Below are positions 28,940 through 37,083 of a stretch of DNA of 64,000 nt, one piece after another. The stretch spans positions 35,893 to 99,892 of the forward strand of contig NZ_FQZK01000020.1 of the NCBI RefSeq assembly GCF_900141985.1, in the 5' to 3' direction. A model generated the notes under the pieces. It did not search any database. It was not told the origin of the DNA and was given only the letters and a program-made list of their open reading frames with translations. Source of the DNA: Nocardiopsis flavescens. GTDB taxonomy: Bacteria; Actinomycetota; Actinomycetes; Streptosporangiales; Streptosporangiaceae. Made by a program: the position numbers and the translations under genes. The first letter of the stretch is position 1, and every line of letters begins with the position of its first letter.

Positions 28940-29800
28940 GTGACGGACGAGATGAACGAGGTGCCGGAGCCGGTGATCCGGATCCGGTTCGACGTGGCCT
29001 ACGACGGCACGGACTTCTCCGGGTGGGCGGTGCAGCCGACCCGGCGCACCGTGCAGGGGGAGCTGGAGTCGGCGCTGGCCCGGGTGCTGCGCCTGCCCGC
29101 GGTCTCCCTGACCTGCGCCGGGCGCACCGACGCCGGGGTGCACGCGCGCGGCCAGGTCGCCCAGGCCGACGTCCCCGCGGGGACGTGGGAGCGCGAGGGG
29201 GAGCGGGTGCTGCGGCGCCTGGCCGGGGTGCTGCCGCCGGACGTGCGGGTGTCCGCCGCCCGCCCGGCGCCCCCCGGGTTCGACGCGCGCTTCTCCCCGC
29301 TGTTCCGCCGCTACCTGTACCGGGTGAGCGACGCCCCCTACGGAGTGGACCCGCTGCTGCGCCGGGACGTGCTCTGGCACAAGAACCCCCTGGACGCGGA
29401 CCGCATGAACGAGGCGGCCCGGCTGCTGCGCGGGGAGCACGACTTCGCGGCGTTCTGCAAGAAGCGCGAGGGCGCCACCACCATCCGGGAGCTGCTGCGC
29501 CTGGAGTGGGAGCGGGTGGACGACCACCTGCTGCACGGCACGATCCAGGCGGACGCCTTCTGCCACAACATGGTCCGGGCCCTGGTCGGCGCGCTGCTGG
29601 CCGTCGGGGACGGCCGCCGCGGGGTCGACTGGCCCGCCCGGGTGCTGGGCGCCGGGGTGCGCGAGCCGGCCGTGCACGTGGTCGGCCCCCAGGGGCTGAG
29701 CCTGGAAGAGGTGCGCTACCCGGCCGACGCGGAGCTCGCCGCCCGCGCCTCCGCCACCCGCCGGGTCCGCGAGCTGCCCTGCGCCGGCCACTCGGCCTGA
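28940..29800 (+). CDS. truA: tRNA pseudouridine synthase A
   Basis: Forms pseudouridine at positions 38-40 of the tRNA anticodon arm. 286 aa from GTG after GAGGGGACCGAA. The N-terminal RFDVAYDGTDFSGWA and the catalytic motif AGRTDAGVHARGQVA place the nucleophilic aspartate at D64. Further family segments are HDFAAFCKKREGAT and the RNA-binding region FCHNMVRALVGALL. It follows rplQ across a terminator, the usual actinobacterial neighbourhood, and converges with the next gene. Confidence 0.96.
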   Translation: MTDEMNEVPEPVIRIRFDVAYDGTDFSGWAVQPTRRTVQGELESALARVLRLPAVSLTCAGRTDAGVHARGQVAQADVPAGTWEREGERVLRRLAGVLPPDVRVSAARPAPPGFDARFSPLFRRYLYRVSDAPYGVDPLLRRDVLWHKNPLDADRMNEAARLLRGEHDFAAFCKKREGATTIRELLRLEWERVDDHLLHGTIQADAFCHNMVRALVGALLAVGDGRRGVDWPARVLGAGVREPAVHVVGPQGLSLEEVRYPADAELAARASATRRVRELPCAGHSA

Positions 29801-29946
29801 GGGCGGCGCCGCGGGGCCGTGCGGTCGGGTGCTGCCCGGCGCGGCCGAGGAGCCGTCCTGCGGGGGTCGTCCGGTCCGGGGGTCGTCCGGCCGGGGCGCG
29901 AGGCCGGGTGCGGCCGTCCGCAGAGCCCGCCCCGGCCGGGGAACGG

Positions 29947-29978
29947 AGAAGGGGACGTCCGGCCGGACGTCCCCTTCT
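29947..29978. terminator. 32-bp perfect palindrome between convergent genes
   Basis: AGAAGGGGACGTCCGG (29947-29962) and its exact reverse complement (29963-29978). The arms end AGAA/TTCT, giving short U-tracts in either direction. It lies between the truA stop and the stop of the reverse-strand gene, so it is probably a bidirectional terminator. Confidence 0.8.
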
Positions 29979-29991
29979 GCGTGCGTACGGG

Positions 29992-31629
29992 TCAGCCGCG
30001 GTCCTCGGTCAGCCTCGTGTGGGCCTCCTCCAGGAAGCCCTCGCTGACCGGGGCCAGTCCCTCGGCCCCCTCCGCCCCGCCGTCGCTGTTGGTGGCGAGG
30101 GAGAAGAGGAGGTAGCGGCCCCACTGGCCGCCGCTGCCGTGGCCGCCCGCGTGGCCCAGGCGCTCGGCGGGGGTGCCCTCCTCGCCGGGCAGCCCGGCGA
30201 ACCACTGGGCGTCCTCCAGGCTCTGCGCCCCCAGGGCGGCGGCGGCGCCGTCGGCGTCGTCCATCGCGGCGACGCCCACGGTGACGGCCTGCCCCTCGTC
30301 CTCGCTGAGGTAGGAGGCGCGGACCAGCTGGCCGCAGCCGTTGTCCGCCAGCACGGCGCCGTAGTCGCCGTGGGCGCCGGCGGCGCAGTCCTCGACGTCG
30401 TCGACGGCCACCCGGGTGAACGAGCCCTGGCCCTCGATCTCCAGGGTCTCCGGGAAGAGGGCGTCGGAGGCCAGCGCCCCCGGGTCGTCCTCCTCGCTGG
30501 CGACCGTGGCGGCGTTGTCCTGGGAGCCGCCCAGGCCGCCGCTGGCGAAGAGGAAGGTCCCGCCGCCGACGACCACGAGGGCGGCGGCGAAGCCGCCGAT
30601 CATCAGGGCCCTGCGGCGCTTGCCCTTGGAGTCGTCGTAGCGGTCGTAGTCCTCGTCGTAGCCGCCGTCGTCGTACCCGTCGTAGTCGTTCATCGCCCGG
30701 ACGTCGAACTGGGCGGTGTCCGCGCCGGCGTCCTCGGGCACCTCGTCCCGGAACATCGGCCGGTTGTCGCCGCGCCCCGCGGGGACGGCGGCGATGTGCT
30801 GGGTGGCGCCCATGGCGTCGGGCGGGAACACCGGCTCGGGAGCGGGCGGGGGCAGGGGAGCGCCCGGCATCGGCGCCAGGGGCGGCTGCCCGCCGGTCGG
30901 CGCGTTGTAGGGAGGGGCCGGGGGGAGCTGGCCCGGGCCGGGGCCCATCGGCTGCCCCTGGGGGACCTGGGGGCCCTGCGGCCCCGGTGGGCGCGGGGCC
31001 ATCGACGGCTGGCCGCCGGTGGGCGCGGCGTACGGGGGCGCCGGGGGGAGCTGCTGGGGCTGGTGGCCGGGCGGACGGCCGCCCGGGACCTGGCCGGGCA
31101 GGGGGCCGCCCTGGGTCTGGTGGGGCGGCAGCGGGGCGCCCTGCGGCTGGCCGGGCAGCGGTCCGCCCTGGGTCTGGTGCGGCGGCAGCGGGGCGCCCTG
31201 CGGATGGCCGGGCAGCGGTCCGCCCTGCGTCTGGCCGGGCGGCTGCGGCGCGCCGGGGGGCAGCGGGCGGGGGGCCCCGCCCGGGAACTGTCCGGGCCGG
31301 GCGCCCGGGGGCGCGCCGTACGGGGGCTGGGGCGCCTGGGGGCCCGAGTGCGGGCCGGGGGCTCCGGGCGGCCCCTGCGGCGGCCCCTGCGGCGTCTGCG
31401 GGACCGGGGCGGCCTGGTGGCCGGGGAAGCCCTGCTGCGGTCCGCTCGGGGGGTAGGGGGGGTTCTGCGCCTGCGGCCCGGAGGGGGCGGCGTGTCCGGG
31501 GAGGGGCCGTCCGCCCTGCGGCGCCTGCGGTCCGGACGGGTAGTGGTGGGGGGAGCCGAGAAGGTCTTGGCCGTCACCGGGCTCCGGACCGTCGGGACCG
31601 TACTGAGGCGGGTTCGGATGGGTACTGAT
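29992..31629 (-). CDS. Proline/glutamine-rich membrane protein with extracytoplasmic domain; probable ATC start
   Basis: The only canonical in-frame start is an ATG at 31002, giving 336 aa. The frame stays open and keeps the same repeat pattern (QGAPLPPHQTQGGPLPGQPQ-like units) far upstream to an ATC at 31629-31627 with GGAG at 31639-31636, six bases before it. From there the protein is 545 aa and starts ISTHPNPPQYGPDG, or M in place of I if ATC initiates. Residues about 1-325 are disordered and Pro/Gln/Gly-rich, with YxPP and PAPPY repeats. An acidic Asp/Tyr-rich stretch and KGKRRR precede one membrane helix (ALMIGGFAAALVVVGGGTF), then a roughly 185-residue outer domain with two cysteines. 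Function unknown; a septal or envelope scaffold is only a guess. Confidence 0.75.
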   Translation of the reverse strand: MSTHPNPPQYGPDGPEPGDGQDLLGSPHHYPSGPQAPQGGRPLPGHAAPSGPQAQNPPYPPSGPQQGFPGHQAAPVPQTPQGPPQGPPGAPGPHSGPQAPQPPYGAPPGARPGQFPGGAPRPLPPGAPQPPGQTQGGPLPGHPQGAPLPPHQTQGGPLPGQPQGAPLPPHQTQGGPLPGQVPGGRPPGHQPQQLPPAPPYAAPTGGQPSMAPRPPGPQGPQVPQGQPMGPGPGQLPPAPPYNAPTGGQPPLAPMPGAPLPPPAPEPVFPPDAMGATQHIAAVPAGRGDNRPMFRDEVPEDAGADTAQFDVRAMNDYDGYDDGGYDEDYDRYDDSKGKRRRALMIGGFAAALVVVGGGTFLFASGGLGGSQDNAATVASEEDDPGALASDALFPETLEIEGQGSFTRVAVDDVEDCAAGAHGDYGAVLADNGCGQLVRASYLSEDEGQAVTVGVAAMDDADGAAAALGAQSLEDAQWFAGLPGEEGTPAERLGHAGGHGSGGQWGRYLLFSLATNSDGGAEGAEGLAPVSEGFLEEAHTRLTEDRG

Positions 31630-31829
31630 GGGAGTCTCCGGAGGCGTTGGGGATGGGACGTGACCAAAGCCCGTGCCCGCGGTGTATCCGCCGGCGTGCC
31701 GGGGTGACGGTCATCTCGTCGGCGCCCGTCGTACCGGGCGGATACCGGCCTTTCGGTGCAAGGGTAGCCAACCCCCGGGCACGGAAAGGACGAAGCACTC
31801 CGCGCAACGGGCATAATGAAAGGCGGAGA

Positions 31830-31845
31830 GGTCACGGATGTGACC
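31830..31845. promoter_or_regulatory. Perfect operator-like inverted repeat
   Basis: GGTCAC-GGAT-GTGACC, a 6-4-6 inverted repeat, lies in the 527-bp divergent gap (31630-32156) between the proline-rich gene and rplM, 59 bp upstream of the rplM -35 element. It could be a regulator site for either gene. Confidence 0.4.
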
Positions 31846-31903
31846 CCGTGCCGGCGCTTTCCCCGCCGAGCGTGGTCCTGCCGGTCTGCCCCAACCGCTG
31901 GCT

Positions 31904-31932
31904 TTGACCTGCGCGACGGTGGCCAGTAGGAT
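31904..31932 (+). promoter_or_regulatory. Promoter for rplM-rpsI
   Basis: TTGACC (31904-31909), 17-bp spacer, TAGGAT (31927-31932). It closely matches the actinobacterial housekeeping consensus. The start point would be near 31939, giving an rplM leader of about 218 nt. Confidence 0.7.
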
Positions 31933-32156
31933 ATTCCGTCGTGCGTCTGAGTTGCCGTGGGCCCCGGGATATCCACTGATTCCCGGTGCCGATACACGCA
32001 CCATCGTCTGCGCACTCACCACCGGATCGTCCTGACGATGTGGCACGGGACGTCCGGTCCAAACGCCCCGCGCCCGCGGGTGTGTTTCGTAATACGAGTC
32101 CACCATCCCGAACCAGGGGGATGGGGCAGCCGACTGAAGAGCGAAGGCAAACGATC

Positions 32157-32606
32157 GTGCGCACCTACAGCCCCAAACCAAACGATGTTCAGCGTCAGTG
32201 GCACGTCGTCGACGCCACCGATCTCGTGCTCGGGCGTATGGCGAGCCAGGTTGCCACGCTTCTCCGGGGCAAGCACAAGCCGTACTACGCGCCCCACATC
32301 GACACCGGCGACTTCGTGATCGTCGTGAACGCCGACAAGGTCGCCCTGACGGGCAAGAAGCTGGAGCAGAAGCGGGCCTACCGGCACTCCGGCTACCCCG
32401 GCGGCCTCCGTTCCGTCGGCTACGCCGAGCTGCTGGAGAAGAACCCCGAGCGGGCCATCGAGAAGGCCGTCAAGGGCATGCTGCCCAAGGGCTCTCTCGG
32501 CCGCCAGATGGCCAAGAAGCTGAAGGTGTACTCCGGTTCGGAGCACCCGCACCAGGCCCAGCAGCCGGTTCCGTTCGAAATCAGCAAGATCCAGCAGCCC
32601 GCCTAG
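32157..32606 (+). CDS. rplM: 50S ribosomal protein L13
   Basis: Early-assembly large-subunit protein. 149 aa from the GTG at 32157, giving MRTYSPKPNDVQRQWHVVDA; upstream in-frame starts would add a low-complexity sequence not found in L13. Signatures are LGRMASQVATLLRGKHKP and GMLPKGSLGRQMAKKLKVY. It follows a promoter 218 nt upstream and precedes rpsI by 35 bp. Confidence 0.97.
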   Translation: MRTYSPKPNDVQRQWHVVDATDLVLGRMASQVATLLRGKHKPYYAPHIDTGDFVIVVNADKVALTGKKLEQKRAYRHSGYPGGLRSVGYAELLEKNPERAIEKAVKGMLPKGSLGRQMAKKLKVYSGSEHPHQAQQPVPFEISKIQQPA

Positions 32607-32641
32607 GCGTTCGCGAGCTTCACAGAAACACGAGGAGAACC

Positions 32642-33151
32642 GTGGTCGAGCCCACCGGTATCGAAGACATCGAGCAGGAGTACGCCGAGAACCCGGAGGA
32701 GTTCCCCTCCGAGTACACGAGCGAGTCCGATGAGACGGTCGCGGCCTACGTGCCGACCGCTTCCGGCCCCAGCGCCGGCACCGGCCGCCGCAAGACGGCC
32801 ATCGCCCGCGTGCGCATCGCGCCCGGCGCGGGTGAGTGGAAGATCAACGGCAAGCCGCTCGAGGTCTACTTCCCGGACAAGGTCCACCAGCAGACCATCA
32901 AGGAGCCCTTCGTCTCGCTCGGGTTCGAGGGCGCCTACGACGTCTTCGCCCGGATGAGCGGCGGCGGCCCCAGCGGCCAGGCCGGCGCCCTGCGCCACGG
33001 CATCGCCCGTGCGCTGGCGTCCCTGGACCCGGAGAACAACCGCCCGACCCTGAAGAAGGCCGGCTTCCTCACCCGCGACGCCCGCGAGGTGGAGCGCAAG
33101 AAGGCCGGTCTCAAGAAGGCCCGCAAGGCGCCGCAGTTCTCCAAGCGCTAA
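32642..33151 (+). CDS. rpsI: 30S ribosomal protein S9
   Basis: 169 aa from the GTG at 32642 with GAGGAGAACC immediately upstream. The first 45 residues are an acidic actinobacterial extension (VEPTGIEDIEQEYAENPEEF). The core contains GRRKTAIARVRIAPG and GGGPSGQAGALRHGIARAL. The C-terminal KARKAPQFSKR reaches the P-site tRNA; the final SKR is conserved. It pairs with rplM in a two-gene operon and is followed by a strong terminator. Confidence 0.97.
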   Translation: MVEPTGIEDIEQEYAENPEEFPSEYTSESDETVAAYVPTASGPSAGTGRRKTAIARVRIAPGAGEWKINGKPLEVYFPDKVHQQTIKEPFVSLGFEGAYDVFARMSGGGPSGQAGALRHGIARALASLDPENNRPTLKKAGFLTRDAREVERKKAGLKKARKAPQFSKR

Positions 33152-33186
33152 GGCTCATGCGCCGGCCCGTGCTCGGCTGAGCCCCG

Positions 33187-33226
33187 ACCCGTACGTCGTC
33201 CCCGCCACCGGGGGCGTCGTACGGGT
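33187..33226 (+). terminator. Intrinsic terminator after rpsI
   Basis: ACCCGTACG (33187-33195) pairs with CGTACGGGT (33218-33226), extended by an inner CCCCG/CGGGG stem, followed by CTTTCCTTTTC, the most U-rich tail of any terminator in the window. Confidence 0.9.
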
Positions 33227-33309
33227 CTTTCCTTTTCACGTGGCTTGTCGGTCACACTGATCTTCTCGGCGCCGGACGCGGCGCCACTGCCTGAAGGGGG
33301 CTGTCGCCT

Positions 33310-34647
33310 GTGGGACGGCTGTTCGGTACGGATGGTGTACGCGGGGTCGCCGGGCGCGACCTGACCGCCACGCTCGCCCTGGAGTTGTCCATCGCCGCGG
33401 CGAGGGTGCTCGCGGCGGGGATCGAGGGGCGCCGCCCCAAGGCCGTCGTGGGCCGCGACCCGCGCGCCTCGGGGGAGTTCCTGGAGGCCGCCGTGGTGGC
33501 CGGGCTCGCGAGCACGGGCGTGGACGTGGTGCGGGTGGGGGTCCTGCCCACCCCGGCGGTGGCCTACCTCACCGGCGAGCTGGGCGCCGACTTCGGCGTG
33601 ATGCTCTCGGCGAGCCACAACCCGGCTCCCGACAACGGGATCAAGTTCTTCGCCCGGGGCGGCCACAAGCTGGAGGACTCCCTGGAGGACGAGATCGAGG
33701 GCCTGCTCGACGTGCCCTCGACCCCGGCGGTCGGCCGGGCCGTGGGCCGGGTCACCGACGCCGACGACGGGGCCGAGCGCTACATCGGCCACGTGCTGGC
33801 CTCGGCCCCGCACTCCCTGGCCGGGCTCAAGGTCGTGGTGGACTGCGCCCACGGCGCGTCCTCGCTCGTGGCGCCCGAGGTGCTGCGCCGGGCGGGCGCC
33901 GAGGTGGTCGCCATCGGCGACGCGCCCGACGGCCACAACATCAACGAGGGCTGCGGCTCCACCCACCTAGAGGTGCTCCAGGAGGCGGTGCGGCTGCACG
34001 GCGCGGACGCGGGCATCGCCAACGACGGCGACGCCGACCGCTGCCTGGCCGTGGACGCCGGGGGAGAGGTGGTCGACGGGGACCACATCCTCGCGATCCT
34101 GGCCTCCGAGGCCAAGGAGGCGGGACGCCTGGCCGGGGACACCCTCGTGGTGACGGTCATGTCCAACCTCGGCCTCAAGCTGGCCATGGAGCGGGAGGGC
34201 ATCACCGTGGCGGAGACCGCCGTCGGCGACCGCTACGTGCTGGAGGAGATGCGGCGCGGCGGGTTCTCCCTGGGCGGGGAGCAGTCCGGGCACGTCATCC
34301 TGCTGGACCACGCCACCACCGGCGACGGGGTGCTCACCGGCCTGCACCTGCTGGCCGCGATGGCGCACCGCGGGCAGGGGCTGGCGGAGCTGGCCAAGGT
34401 GATGACCCGCCTGCCGCAGGTGCTCATCAACGTCCCCGACGTGGACAAGGCGCGCGCCGGCGACTCCCGGGAGCTGTGGGACGCGGTGCGCGAGGCCGAG
34501 AAGGAGCTGGGCGAGACCGGCCGGGTCCTCATCCGGCCCAGCGGCACCGAGCCCAAGGTCCGCGTCATGGTGGAGGCACCCGAGCAGGCGCAGGCGACCG
34601 CGGTCGCCGAACGCCTCGCCGGGGTGGTGCGCTCCGCGCTGGGCTGA
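33310..34647 (+). CDS. glmM: Phosphoglucosamine mutase
   Basis: Converts glucosamine 6-phosphate to glucosamine 1-phosphate for UDP-GlcNAc and peptidoglycan synthesis. 445 aa from GTG, beginning MGRLFGTDGVRGVAGRDLTA. The active phosphoserine is S102 in MLSASHNPAPDNG. The metal loop is NDGDADRCLAVD, the sugar-binding loop GGEQSGHVI, and the phosphate-binding RPSGTEPKVRVMVE is near the C-terminus. It follows rpsI, the standard rplM-rpsI-glmM order, and is 18 bp upstream of the ROK kinase. Confidence 0.97.
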   Translation: MGRLFGTDGVRGVAGRDLTATLALELSIAAARVLAAGIEGRRPKAVVGRDPRASGEFLEAAVVAGLASTGVDVVRVGVLPTPAVAYLTGELGADFGVMLSASHNPAPDNGIKFFARGGHKLEDSLEDEIEGLLDVPSTPAVGRAVGRVTDADDGAERYIGHVLASAPHSLAGLKVVVDCAHGASSLVAPEVLRRAGAEVVAIGDAPDGHNINEGCGSTHLEVLQEAVRLHGADAGIANDGDADRCLAVDAGGEVVDGDHILAILASEAKEAGRLAGDTLVVTVMSNLGLKLAMEREGITVAETAVGDRYVLEEMRRGGFSLGGEQSGHVILLDHATTGDGVLTGLHLLAAMAHRGQGLAELAKVMTRLPQVLINVPDVDKARAGDSRELWDAVREAEKELGETGRVLIRPSGTEPKVRVMVEAPEQAQATAVAERLAGVVRSALG

Positions 34648-34665
34648 CCGGAGGAACACGGCTTC

Positions 34666-35673
34666 ATGAACCGGGTGCGGTACGGGCACGCCCTGACGGT
34701 CGGGGTGGACATCGGCGGGACGAAGGTCGCCGCGGGAGTGGTCACCCCGAGCGGGCGGGTGCTGGCCCGGGTGCGCACGGAGACGCCCGAGCGCAGCAAG
34801 AGCCCCGCGGTCGTGGAGGACACGATCGTGTCGGTGGTCGAGGAGCTGCGCGCGGGGTACCCCGTGCGGGCCGTCGGCGTGGGCGCGGCGGGGTTCGTCG
34901 ACGAGCGCCGCGCCAACGTGCTGTTCGCGCCCCACCTGTCCTGGCGGGAGGAGCCGCTGCGCGAGGCGCTGTCCTCCCGCCTGGGCCTGCCGGTGGTGGT
35001 GGAGAACGACGCCAACGCCGCGGCCTGGGCCGAGGTGGGCTTCGGCGCCGCCCAGGGGGTCGACGACGTGGTCGTGGTCAACCTGGGCACCGGGATCGGC
35101 GGTGCGATCGTCCTGAACGGGCGCCTGTACCGGGGCCGGTACGGGCTGGCCGGTGAGTTCGGCCACATGGCGGTGGTGCCCGGCGGGCACCGCTGCGAGT
35201 GCGGCAACCGCGGCTGCTGGGAGCAGTACGCCAGCGGGAACGCGCTCACCCGCGAGGCCCGCGAGCTGGTGGCCTCGGAGTCCCCGGTGGCCCGCGCCCT
35301 GCACCAGGCGGTGGCCGGCGACGCGGCGCGGATCACCGGGCCGCTGGTGAGCGAGCTGGCCCGCAAGGGCGACCGCGCGTGCACGGAGCTGATGCGCGAT
35401 GCCGGCCAGTGGCTGGGCGCGGGGCTGGCCAACCTGGCGGCGGCCTTCGACCCGGAGCTGTTCGTGGTCGGCGGAGGGGTCTCGGAGGCGGGCGACCTGC
35501 TGCTGGGACCCGCCCGGGAGGCGCTCGAACGCGGCCTCACCGGCCGGGGCTACCGTCCCGAGGCCCGTGTGGTGCCGGCGGCCCTGGGCAACGAGGCGGG
35601 GCTGGTCGGCGCGGCGGCCCTGGCCAGGGACGCGCTGCCGTCCCGGATGCGGCGTCCGACCCGGCGCCGCTGA
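34666..35673 (+). CDS. ROK-family glucokinase-like sugar kinase
   Basis: 335 aa. The ATP-binding phosphate loop is VGVDIGGTKVAAG (residues 12-24). The catalytic region contains VENDANAAAWAE, then GTGIGGAIV. The ROK zinc-binding segment has H175, C177, C179 and C184 (GHRCECGNRGCWEQYASG). All this fits glucokinases and N-acetyl-sugar kinases rather than DNA-binding ROK repressors, since no HTH precedes it. Position directly after glmM suggests a role in amino-sugar or glucose phosphorylation; substrate cannot be decided from sequence. Confidence 0.9.
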   Translation: MNRVRYGHALTVGVDIGGTKVAAGVVTPSGRVLARVRTETPERSKSPAVVEDTIVSVVEELRAGYPVRAVGVGAAGFVDERRANVLFAPHLSWREEPLREALSSRLGLPVVVENDANAAAWAEVGFGAAQGVDDVVVVNLGTGIGGAIVLNGRLYRGRYGLAGEFGHMAVVPGGHRCECGNRGCWEQYASGNALTREARELVASESPVARALHQAVAGDAARITGPLVSELARKGDRACTELMRDAGQWLGAGLANLAAAFDPELFVVGGGVSEAGDLLLGPAREALERGLTGRGYRPEARVVPAALGNEAGLVGAAALARDALPSRMRRPTRRR

Positions 35674-35770
35674 CCGGGGGAGTGCCGGGGGCGGGAACCG
35701 TTCGGCGGTCGTTATATCCGTTGTGTACGGTGCAAACCCACGTGTCCGGTGAATGTGAGAAAGTCACTTC

Positions 35771-36793
35771 GTGAAACCTCTTCCCACGGACGTGCCCTGG
35801 GCCTTCGAGGGGCAGGGGTCCGCGTGGGTGGAATCCCCGCTCCAGTTCCTGTCCGCCGTGGAGGCCTACACGGCGCACCGGCTGTCCACCCAGGGCTGCA
35901 TCCTGCTCCGCCAGGACGCGCCCGGCCTCCCCGAGGTCCACGCGGCCCTGCGCCGGCTGTTCCCGGCCGCCCCGCCCGCCGCGCTCGCCCGCAGGCCCAC
36001 GCGCCCCCGCTCCACCGACTTCACCTGGGTCGTCGGCGACGCCTTCTCCGGCCGGGTGCAGCGGATGCTCCTGCGCGCGCCCCGCTGCCGCCTGGTGGTG
36101 GTGGACGACGGGCTGGCCGTGTGGCACCTGCTGCGGCTGCTCACCGCCCCCGCCCCCCGGCCGCTGCTGCGCGCCGGGGCGCGGCGCACCCCGGCCCGCC
36201 TGGCCCTGGGGAAGGCGGCGGCGCGCGTCCTGCGCCGCGCCGCGCAGGAGGGCCGCCTCACCGTCTTCACCGTGCTGCCGCTGCCCCCGGGGCTGGCGGG
36301 GGCGACGGCGGACGCTGGTATCCGGGTGATCCGCCACGGCTTCCCCCTGCTGCGCGCCCTGCCCGCGCAGGACCCGCCCGCCGAGCGGCGGATCCTCCTG
36401 GGGACCGCCCTGGTCAACGACGGCCTGGTCCGGCTGCCCGAGTACCTGGGCTGGCTGGACCGGCGGCTGGCCCAGGGCCCGGTGGCCTACCGCCCGCACC
36501 GGCGCGAGGACCCCCGGGTCCTGGAGCGGCTGGCGGCCGACCCGCGGGCGCGGCTGGTGCGCACCGGGCTCCCCGCGGAGCTGGAGCTGCGCAGGCTGGG
36601 AGCCGGGTACGCCGTGCGCGGCCTCCCCTCCACCGCCCTGGTCTCCCTGGGCCTGCTGGCCCGCGGGGCGTCGGTCGGCGCGGACGCGGTGCCCGCGCAC
36701 TGGTGGACGGACGCGGCCCCCGCGGGGCTGCGCGAGGACCTCGCGGCGACCGCGGATCTGATCAACGGGGAGGGGCGCGGGGCGGGGGCGTGA
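35771..36793 (+). CDS. Polysialyltransferase-like glycosyltransferase (GT52/polyST superfamily)
   Basis: 340 aa from GTG. No membrane helix or signal peptide. Segments that resemble the polysialyltransferase and lipooligosaccharide sialyltransferase group are: an N-terminal SPLQFLSAVEA, GDAFSGRVQRML followed by VVVDDGLA, then ALVNDGLV, the basic motif YRPHRRED (about residues 238-245) and GLPSTALVSLGLL near the C-terminus. Such enzymes transfer nonulosonic acids; actinobacteria use relatives for Kdn-type wall polymers. No sialic-acid synthase gene is nearby, so the donor is unknown. Its 3' end is partially duplicated downstream. The 97-bp upstream gap has an AT-rich GTTATATCC that may be a -10. 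Confidence 0.65.
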   Translation: MKPLPTDVPWAFEGQGSAWVESPLQFLSAVEAYTAHRLSTQGCILLRQDAPGLPEVHAALRRLFPAAPPAALARRPTRPRSTDFTWVVGDAFSGRVQRMLLRAPRCRLVVVDDGLAVWHLLRLLTAPAPRPLLRAGARRTPARLALGKAAARVLRRAAQEGRLTVFTVLPLPPGLAGATADAGIRVIRHGFPLLRALPAQDPPAERRILLGTALVNDGLVRLPEYLGWLDRRLAQGPVAYRPHRREDPRVLERLAADPRARLVRTGLPAELELRRLGAGYAVRGLPSTALVSLGLLARGASVGADAVPAHWWTDAAPAGLREDLAATADLINGEGRGAGA

Positions 36794-36985
36794 GGGCGGT
36801 CCCCGGGCCCCTGCCCTGCGCGGGGCTGCGCGAGGACGCCGTGGCGACCGCGGCCCTGGTCGGCGCGGAGGTGCGGGCGGTCCCCCGCGGCCCTGTCCCC
36901 AGGGGGCCGCGCGGGGATCTCGCGGCGACCGCGGATCCGGTCGGCGGGAAGGGGTGTGCGGGCCGTTCCCCGCGGTCCGCATCCT
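36724..36985 (+). repeat. Degenerate tandem copies of the 3' end of the glycosyltransferase gene
   Basis: Three related blocks begin at 36724, 36822 and 36903, each starting GGGGCTGCGCGAGGA or GGGGCCGCGCGGGGA and continuing GCGGCGACCGCGG. Their translations are GLREDLAATAD, GLREDAVATAA and GPRGDLAATAD. The first is the coding end of the upstream gene; the next two lie after its stop in another frame. The rest of the gap to 37083 holds only the promoter of the next gene. Confidence 0.75.
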
Positions 36986-37070
36986 GCCGCCGTCGCGGGC
37001 CCGGCGGGGCCGGGAACACCGTCCGCGCGATTTACCGAACCCGGTTCTAGTGTGCGGGTCCCTTCGTCTG

Positions 37071-37076
37071 TAGAGT
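37071..37076 (+). promoter_or_regulatory. -10 element for a probable leaderless transcript
   Basis: TAGAGT lies seven bases before the ATG at 37084, and no Shine-Dalgarno sequence is present. The start point would coincide with the A of ATG, a common actinobacterial arrangement. The -35 region is weak. Confidence 0.5.
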
Positions 37077-37083
37077 GCGGCCC

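Noticed and set aside
28879..31707. 942-codon plus-strand frame over truA and the reverse-strand proline-rich gene
   Set aside because: Its first part is a shifted frame of truA and its second part is antisense to the proline-rich repeats; composition is Arg/Gly/Ala noise.
31003..31710. A frameshift or pseudogene as the explanation for the open frame upstream of 31002
   Set aside because: The frame is continuous and the same proline-rich repeat pattern crosses 31002 without interruption, so a non-canonical start or a single-base error at the start codon is simpler.
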